From assembly GCF_013283745.1 (NCBI RefSeq), contig NZ_JABSTZ010000001.1, positions 638,406-702,405 of the forward strand: a DNA stretch of 64,000 nt. The letters are read 5' to 3'. The stretch is from Aeromicrobium stalagmiti. Lineage in GTDB: Bacteria > Actinomycetota > Actinomycetes > Propionibacteriales > Nocardioidaceae. The notes beneath the pieces are model-generated. The model was not told the origin of the DNA and did not search any database. It saw only the letters and a list, made by a program, of their open reading frames with translations. Below are positions 59,422 to 64,000 of this stretch, one piece after another. Each line of letters opens with the position of its first letter. The first letter of the stretch is position 1. The position numbers and the translations under genes are program-made.

Positions 59422-60012
59422 GTGACCAGAGCCCCCCGCGCCGGTGTCGGGCGTCCCGTCGCCACGACGCACGAGGAGATCGAGGACGCCGCCTTCCGCC
59501 TCTTCGGCGAGCACGGGTTCCAGAGCACGACGGTCGAGGCCATCGCCGCCGAGGCGGGCATCGGGCGCCGCACCCTGTTCCGCTACTTCGACTCCAAGAA
59601 CGACATCCCGTGGGGACGGTTCGACGAGAGCCTCGTCCACTTCCGGGCGATCCTGCAGGAATCACCCGCCGACCTCGGTCTGCGCGAGGCCGTCCATCGC
59701 GGCGTGCTGCAGTTCAACGACTTCGGGCCCGAGGCCGCACCCCAGCACCGCCGCCGGATGGGCCTGATCCTCTCGACCCCGGCTCTCCAGGCCCACTCGG
59801 TGCTCCGCTACGCGCAGTGGCGCGGGGTCATCGCCGAGTTCGTCGCCGCGCGCGAGGGCCTGGCCGCCGGCGACCTGCTGCCCGTGACGGTGGGCCACAC
59901 GAGCCTGGCGCTGGCGCTGTCGGCGTACGAGTTCTGGCTCGCCCACGACGACGCCGACCTGCTGCAGCTGCTCGACCAGGCCATGGCCGGCCTGCGGTCC
60001 TACCTGGCCTGA
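59422..60012 (+). CDS. mftR: Mycofactocin-system TetR-family regulator
   Basis: 196 residues. GRPVATTHEEIEDAAFRLFGEHGFQSTTVEAIAAEAGIGRRTLFRYFDSKNDI is the TetR helix-turn-helix. The ligand-binding half ends in LDQAMAGLRSYLA, close to the MftR consensus. The GTG at 59422 is seven nt after TACGTT (59409-59414), a leaderless pattern. It is divergent from mftA and in mycobacteria represses the mft genes in response to acyl-CoA; that part is family knowledge. Confidence 0.93.
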   Translation: MTRAPRAGVGRPVATTHEEIEDAAFRLFGEHGFQSTTVEAIAAEAGIGRRTLFRYFDSKNDIPWGRFDESLVHFRAILQESPADLGLREAVHRGVLQFNDFGPEAAPQHRRRMGLILSTPALQAHSVLRYAQWRGVIAEFVAAREGLAAGDLLPVTVGHTSLALALSAYEFWLAHDDADLLQLLDQAMAGLRSYLA

Positions 60013-60072
60013 GGTGCCTCGCCGGGCGGAGCCCGACGTGCAGACGGGGCGATGACGGCGCACGATGGACGC

Positions 60073-60276
60073 ATGAAGGTCGGGGACAGGGTCAGCTGGG
60101 ACACGTCACAGGGCCGCACCCACGGAAAGATCGTCGACAAGAAGACCAAGGACTTCCAGCTCGACGGCCGCCAGTGGAAAGCGTCCGAGGACGAACCGAA
60201 GTACGTGGTCGAGAGCGAGAAGACGGGTGCCAGGGCCGCGCACGAGGCGTCGGCGCTCAGGGTGCTCAAGAGCTGA
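60073..60276 (+). CDS. DUF2945 family (Tudor-like, hypervirulence-associated) protein
   Basis: 67 residues. MKVGDRVSWDTSQGRTHGKIVDKKTKDFQLDGRQWKASEDEPKYVVESEKTG is the complete DUF2945 (HVA1) domain, an SH3-like barrel. Its role is unknown. ATG 60073 corresponds to the family start. It lies downstream of mftR but 60 bp away and is not obviously linked to it. Confidence 0.9.
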   Translation: MKVGDRVSWDTSQGRTHGKIVDKKTKDFQLDGRQWKASEDEPKYVVESEKTGARAAHEASALRVLKS

Positions 60277-60299
60277 GGGTGCTCAAGACCTGAGCCGCG

Positions 60300-60731
60300 T
60301 CACGACCCCATGACCGGGGTGACGACCAGGCGCGCCGGCAGTCCGCGCCCGATCACGACGATCGCGTTCTGGCCGTAGGCCGTCGCCAGCTCGACCGCCT
60401 CGGCCTCGGCGAGGTCCAGCGCGAAGAAGCCGTGCTCGGGCTCCCACGCCGGGTCGTAGCCGATGCCGATGTGGGGCAGGATCACGCTGCCGGCCTCCGT
60501 GAGGTCGGCCTCGAGCCGGTCGTTCGCCTCGTCGTTGCTGTCCTGGTCGAGCGGCTCGCTCCGCGGGTTCCACCCCGTGATGAACACACCGCTCGCCGCG
60601 CCGAAGTCGTCCAGCACCGCGTCGACGTCGACCGACGTCTCACCGATGCCCACCGCGGCTCGCGCGATGCCGAGGTCGTCGAGGACGACGTAGCGGGTGC
60701 GCTCGTACTCGCGGAGGAGCTCGTCGGACAT
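60300..60731 (-). CDS. DUF3293 family protein
   Basis: 143 residues: FITGWNPRSEPLDQDSNDEANDRLEADL, the PHIGIGYDPAWEPEHGFFALDLAEAEAVELATAYGQNAIVVIG block is the family core. Function unknown. It overlaps the stop of the PhzE-like gene by one base (TGATG), so it is cotranscribed with it and subject to the same attenuation. Confidence 0.88.
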   Translation of the reverse strand: MSDELLREYERTRYVVLDDLGIARAAVGIGETSVDVDAVLDDFGAASGVFITGWNPRSEPLDQDSNDEANDRLEADLTEAGSVILPHIGIGYDPAWEPEHGFFALDLAEAEAVELATAYGQNAIVVIGRGLPARLVVTPVMGS

Positions 60732-62611
60732 CAGCCGATCAGGTCCGTCACGAGGTCGCGCAGGATGCCGAAGCCGTTCTGGGTCAGGATCGACTCGGCG
60801 TGGAACTGCACGCCGCGGTAGTGCGGCCCCGCAACGAGGTGGATGTCGCCCGTCTCCGGGTCCGTCTCGACCGACACGCCGTCCGGCAGGCCCGACGCCG
60901 GGACCCGCGCGACGAACGTGTTGTAGAACCCGACCGTCTCGGGGCGGTCGAGCACCGTGAGCCGGCTCTGCGTCCCCTGGAACACGATGTCCTTGAAGAC
61001 CAGGTCGAGCCCGATCTGGTGGCTCAGCGTCTGGTGCCCGAGGCACACCGCGAGGAACGGGCGCTCCGCCTCGAGCAGCCCCGCGACGACACCGTGCAGC
61101 GTCGCCATCTTGGGGTCGTCGAGGTCGCGGGGGTCGCCGGGGCCCGGGCCGACGACGACCAGGTCATAGCCGTCCAGCGCCGCGTTGCCCGCCTGCTTCA
61201 GCGCGTCCGCGTCGTGGCGGACGATGTCGGTCGACATGCCGAGCACGCCGAAGACGTGCGAGAGCATGTTGACGAAGTCGTCCTCGCCGTCGACGACCAC
61301 GACCCGCTTGCCGACCAGCGACGGCACCGGCGCGGCACCCGACTGGTCGGTCAGCCAGAACTGGCTGAGCCGCTGGTTGCGCGAGCCGAGCGCGATGATG
61401 ACCTCGTCCTCGCGGGTGAACGCGTCGAAGCCCTCGACGGGCTCGGGCGCCGACTCCACGAGGCCGAACGCGCTGAGGATGCCCGCGGCCTTGGCCCAGG
61501 TCTCCTTGGTCTCGTACATCGCGTCGGAGTCGCGGACCAGCGTCGCGCCGGCGGTGACCTTGAGGTTGCCGTCAAGGTCGACGTCGGCCGTGCGGATGAG
61601 GATCGGGGCGTCCGCGAGGGGTGCGCCGTCGTCGTCACGTCCGATCAGCGCCGCGACGGAGGCGTAGTAGCCGCGGCCCTCGGGCTCGTACTGCTTGATC
61701 AGGCGGCACGCGTTCTCGACGGGGCTGCCGGTGACGGTCGCGGCGAACATCGAGTCGCGGAGCACCTCGCGGACGTCACGGTGCGTGCGACCGGCCAGCA
61801 GGTACTCGGTGTGCACGAGGTGCGTCATCGGCTTGAGGTAGGGCCCGAGCACGAGCCCGCCCTCGTGGCAGATGTCGCACATCATCTTGAGCTCCTCGTC
61901 GACGACCATGAAGAGCTCGTAGATCTCCTTCTCGTCCTGGAGGAACTTCAGCAGCTCGCGCTTCTTGTCGGCGTGGGTCTCGAGGCCCCGCATGCGGAAC
62001 GTGCCGCTGATCGGGTTCATCCGCACCTGGCCGGCCTCGAGACTGACGTGGCGCTCGGGCGAGGCGCCGATCAGGTAGCGGTCGCCGGTGAAGATGAGGA
62101 ACGTCCAGAACGCTCCCCGCTCGCGCTCGAGCAGGCGGCGGAAGACCGTCAGGGCCGCGTCGTGGCCCCAGTCGGCGACCTGCGCGCGGTAGTGACGACC
62201 GATGACGAGGTTGGCGCCCTCGCCCTGGCCGATCTCGTCGTCGATGATCTGTCGGACGATGCCGGCGTAGTCGTCGTCGGACGTCTCGAAGCCGCCGCGG
62301 TCGGTGAACTCGACCGGCACGTCGGGCAGCTCGGACAGCAGCTCCTCGACCGGCAGCTCGGCGCTGTAGGTGATCTCGATCGCCGACAGCGGCGTGCCGT
62401 CCTGGTGCGCCTCGAAGCCCCGCTCGCGCGCCTGGGCGTAGGGGACCAGCACGAGGTGGTCCCACGCGCGCTCGGTGCCGGCGCGCAGCGGGATGTCGGC
62501 GAGCACGTCGAGGTCGGTGCGGGGGCCACCCACGAGGGTGACGGTGTCGGACTCACGGACGCGGATCAGCGCGAACGCCGGCTGCTTCAGCAGTTCGTCG
62601 AGCGAGGTCAT
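60731..62611 (-). CDS. PhzE-like fused anthranilate/ADIC synthase
   Basis: 626 residues, the length of PhzE, not of the longer TrpE-TrpG fusions. The N-terminal two thirds form the chorismate-binding (TrpE/MST) domain: DEIGQGEGANLVIGR, FTGDRYLIGASPERH, MNPISGTFR, ELKMMCDICHEGG, TVTGSPVENACRLI and the RGYYASVAALIG strand. The C-terminal third is a class-I glutamine amidotransferase with GPGPGDPRDLD, Cys in LAVCLGHQTLSHQI and GVQFHAESIL. It converts chorismate and glutamine to aminodeoxyisochorismate or anthranilate. No phenazine or trp genes adjoin it in the window. The upstream leader shows tryptophan control, so it may provide anthranilate. Confidence 0.9.
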   Translation of the reverse strand: MTSLDELLKQPAFALIRVRESDTVTLVGGPRTDLDVLADIPLRAGTERAWDHLVLVPYAQARERGFEAHQDGTPLSAIEITYSAELPVEELLSELPDVPVEFTDRGGFETSDDDYAGIVRQIIDDEIGQGEGANLVIGRHYRAQVADWGHDAALTVFRRLLERERGAFWTFLIFTGDRYLIGASPERHVSLEAGQVRMNPISGTFRMRGLETHADKKRELLKFLQDEKEIYELFMVVDEELKMMCDICHEGGLVLGPYLKPMTHLVHTEYLLAGRTHRDVREVLRDSMFAATVTGSPVENACRLIKQYEPEGRGYYASVAALIGRDDDGAPLADAPILIRTADVDLDGNLKVTAGATLVRDSDAMYETKETWAKAAGILSAFGLVESAPEPVEGFDAFTREDEVIIALGSRNQRLSQFWLTDQSGAAPVPSLVGKRVVVVDGEDDFVNMLSHVFGVLGMSTDIVRHDADALKQAGNAALDGYDLVVVGPGPGDPRDLDDPKMATLHGVVAGLLEAERPFLAVCLGHQTLSHQIGLDLVFKDIVFQGTQSRLTVLDRPETVGFYNTFVARVPASGLPDGVSVETDPETGDIHLVAGPHYRGVQFHAESILTQNGFGILRDLVTDLIG

Positions 62612-62668
62612 GGCAGTTCCTTCACAAATGTCTCGACCGGCGAGGACGAGCGCCGCAGAAACAACGAA

Positions 62669-62698
62669 GCCCAGAGCCGGCCGTGAGGCGGTCTGGGC
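62669..62698 (-). terminator. Attenuator terminator of the PhzE-like gene
   Basis: On the minus strand GCCCAGA...TCTGGGC (7-bp outer stem, 62698-62692 with 62675-62669), with more pairing inside, is followed by TTCGTTGTTTC, a T-rich tract unusual for this genome. It lies 20 bp after the leader-peptide stop and 57 bp before the ATG. Upstream are GGTGGCGCCACC and CCACC-N6-GGTGG, segments that could pair alternatively. Confidence 0.85.
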
Positions 62699-62717
62699 AG
62701 AAGACGACAGGCCACCG

Positions 62718-62756
62718 TTACGGGTGGCGCCACCAGGAGAGGGGCTGGGCTGTCAT
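62718..62756 (-). CDS. trp-type leader peptide with tandem Trp codons
   Basis: A 13-codon frame, MTAQPLSWWRHP and TAA, precedes the attenuator hairpin. The two adjacent TGG codons (minus strand 62735-62730) let a ribosome stall when charged tRNA-Trp is scarce and so favour antitermination. The ATG overlaps the likely transcription start, so the leader may be leaderless. Confidence 0.85.
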   Translation of the reverse strand: MTAQPLSWWRHP

Positions 62757-62804
62757 GGCAGGAGCCTAGCGCAGGCCGCGCGACCACGGTGAGCCTTGTC
62801 CGAG

Positions 62805-62823
62805 TGGTATCACGGCGATACCA
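62805..62823. promoter_or_regulatory. Operator palindrome of the toxin-antitoxin operon
   Basis: TGGTATC-ACGGC-GATACCA, seven-bp perfect arms, lies immediately before the antitoxin ATG (62831). Type II antitoxins bind such sites to repress their own operon. Confidence 0.75.
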
Positions 62824-62830
62824 TGATGAC

Positions 62831-63034
62831 ATGGGCATGACGCTGCGACTGACCGACGAGCAGAACTCTGCCCTGGAGATCCTGGCCAAGGCTCAAGGGA
62901 TCAGCAAGAACGAGGCCGCGGCTCGCGCCATCGTCGAGCAGGCACGTGCGGACGTGCGCCGCGAGGAGATCCGTGAGGCCACGCGCCAGGCCATCGAGGA
63001 GTACGGGCCGCTGCTTGACCGACTCGCGCAGTGA
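62831..63034 (+). CDS. Antitoxin of a Doc-type toxin-antitoxin pair
   Basis: 67 residues. The N-terminal TLRLTDEQNSALEILAKAQGISKNEAAARAIVEQA is a ribbon-helix-helix type DNA-binding region. The C-terminal charged helix RADVRREEIREATRQAIEEYGPLLDRLAQ would wrap the toxin. It overlaps the toxin gene by four bases (GTGA), as usual for the pair. Confidence 0.87.
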   Translation: MGMTLRLTDEQNSALEILAKAQGISKNEAAARAIVEQARADVRREEIREATRQAIEEYGPLLDRLAQ

Positions 63035-63405
63035 TCGACTATCTGACGCTCAACGATCTTCTGGAGATCGTCGAGGTGACCGGTCTGCAGGCCGTTCGCG
63101 ATCTCGGCCTGCTCGACTCAGCGGCGCATCGCCCCCAGACCAGCTTGTTCGGGGACGACGCCTATCCGACCCTGGACGAGAAGGCCGCAGTGCTGCTCGA
63201 GTCGATCGTCCGCAACCACCCGCTGGTCGACGGCAACAAGAGGCTCGGGTGGTTGGCTGTCACGCTCTTCTACCGGCGAAACGGGAAGCCGTTCCACGTG
63301 GCCCATGATCCCGCCCACGACCTGGTCATCGCGGTGTCGACCGGGCAGATGAGCCACCAGGAGTCGGCTGCCAGACTGACCGCATGGACATCGACGTCGA
63401 CCTGA
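63031..63405 (+). CDS. doc: Doc-family (Fic-fold) toxin
   Basis: 124 residues. The Fic motif is HPLVDGNKRLGW (close to HxFx(D/E)GNK/R with Pro/Leu at the second and third positions), and DLGLLDSAAHRPQTSLFGDDAYPTLDEKAAVLLESIVRNHP is the Doc N-terminal half. Doc toxins inactivate EF-Tu by phosphorylation. GTG start within the antitoxin stop. Its 3' end overlaps the following M20 gene start by 22 bp. Confidence 0.92.
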   Translation: MIDYLTLNDLLEIVEVTGLQAVRDLGLLDSAAHRPQTSLFGDDAYPTLDEKAAVLLESIVRNHPLVDGNKRLGWLAVTLFYRRNGKPFHVAHDPAHDLVIAVSTGQMSHQESAARLTAWTSTST

Positions 63406-64000
63406 TCCGGCGCGACCTCGCGCAGCTGGTCAACATCCCGAGCACGGGCGGCTCCGACGCCGAGATCGCCGTCCAGCGCTGGTGCGCCGCGACCCTCACG
63501 GGTCTCGGGCTCGAGGTCGACCAGTGGAAGCTCGACCTCGACACCCTGCGGGCCGATCCGGGCTTCCCGGGCGAGGAGGTCGAGCGTGACGAGGCCTGGG
63601 GCGTCGTCGGCACCTCCGGGCCCGGCACCCCGGCGCTGATCCTCAACGGCCACGTCGACGTCGTCCCGCCGGGCGATCCCGATGCGTGGACCAACTCCGA
63701 CCCGTGGCACGTCCGCGAGGTCGACGACCGCTGGTACGGCCGAGGCGTCTGCGACATGAAGGGCGGCGTCGTCGCGATCATCGCGGCCGCCCGCGCCGTC
63801 AGCGACCTGACGTTGGAGCGCCCCTTCGCCGTGCACTCGGTCATCGGCGAGGAGGACGGCGGCCTCGGGACGTTCGCGACGCTGCGCCGCGGTCACGTCG
63901 GCGAGGCCTGCATCATCGCCGAGCCGACGGCCGGGCAGGTCGTCGCCGCCAATGCGGGCTCGCTGACGTTCCGCATCGAGGTGCAGGGTCGCGCGACGCA
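63384..64000 (+). CDS. M20-family metallopeptidase/deacylase (ArgE/DapE-like), 3' truncated
   Basis: The 205 codons in the window form the first half of an M20 enzyme. LINGHVDVVPPG gives the first metal-binding His and Asp, GRGVCDMKGG the bridging Asp, and VIGEEDGGLGT the catalytic Glu-Glu pair. ArgE/DapE relatives hydrolyse N-acyl amino acids. It starts with ATG 63384 inside the doc gene, but a downstream start is also possible. It continues past the window end. Confidence 0.87.
   Translation, partial: MDIDVDLIRRDLAQLVNIPSTGGSDAEIAVQRWCAATLTGLGLEVDQWKLDLDTLRADPGFPGEEVERDEAWGVVGTSGPGTPALILNGHVDVVPPGDPDAWTNSDPWHVREVDDRWYGRGVCDMKGGVVAIIAAARAVSDLTLERPFAVHSVIGEEDGGLGTFATLRRGHVGEACIIAEPTAGQVVAANAGSLTFRIEVQGRAT

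Noticed and set aside
60731..62611. A phenazine biosynthesis cluster
   Set aside because: Only a PhzE-like gene is present; no other phz gene is recognisable and its leader is of trp type.

Overview
The window is one contiguous, very GC-rich, gene-dense stretch of an actinobacterial chromosome. The codon usage, many ATGA/GTGA gene overlaps, leaderless-style starts, a full mycofactocin cluster, an MprAB-PepD operon and a Mycobacterium-like mtnP/galE3 pair point to Actinomycetota, probably near Nocardioidaceae (Nocardioides/Aeromicrobium type). The genus is inference. I see no phage, insertion sequence or CRISPR array.

0-6 kb: the end of a polytopic membrane protein, a two-component system, a GalE3-like epimerase overlapping an MTA phosphorylase (a pair also found at the mycobacterial methylthioxylose locus), tRNA-Gly(CCC) with odd copies of its 3' end downstream, a lipoprotein and a degenerate tRNA-like element. 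6-33 kb is largely housekeeping and accessory: a large LuxR ATPase regulator, a secreted glycine-rich protein with Ig-like repeats, a LysR regulator opposite a 36-residue protein, an acyl-CoA dehydrogenase, an MFS transporter, a branched-chain 2-oxoacid dehydrogenase operon (E1alpha-E1beta-E2), a HisC/Pat aminotransferase, two EamA transporters, and mprA-mprB-pepD with matching direct repeats in front of mprA and pepD.

33-52.5 kb is a minus-strand catabolic region in two blocks. The first runs from a cupin (48.3 kb) through an MBL hydrolase, a CUT2-type ABC importer, an NDMA-dependent alcohol dehydrogenase gene broken by an in-frame TAG, an aldehyde dehydrogenase, a GntR regulator, an Old Yellow Enzyme, two SDRs, a flavin dehydrogenase and two MmgE/PrpD proteins. 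The second is GntR, an ICL/PEP-mutase lyase, a hydantoinase-type amidohydrolase, an isochorismatase-type amidohydrolase and a DUF1330 protein. The promoter regions of both blocks carry the same palindrome, AACTGTCAACAGTT, so they look like one regulon for an unidentified substrate.

52.7-60 kb is a complete mycofactocin locus (mftA to mftG on the minus strand, mftR divergent). Mycofactocin is the redox partner of nicotinoprotein alcohol dehydrogenases such as the interrupted one at 42-43 kb, so the two regions are probably functionally linked. 60-64 kb holds two small DUF genes, a PhzE-like fused anthranilate/ADIC synthase behind a classical trp attenuator whose 12-residue leader peptide has tandem Trp codons, a Doc-type toxin-antitoxin pair with an operator palindrome, and the start of an M20 deacylase cut by the window end.
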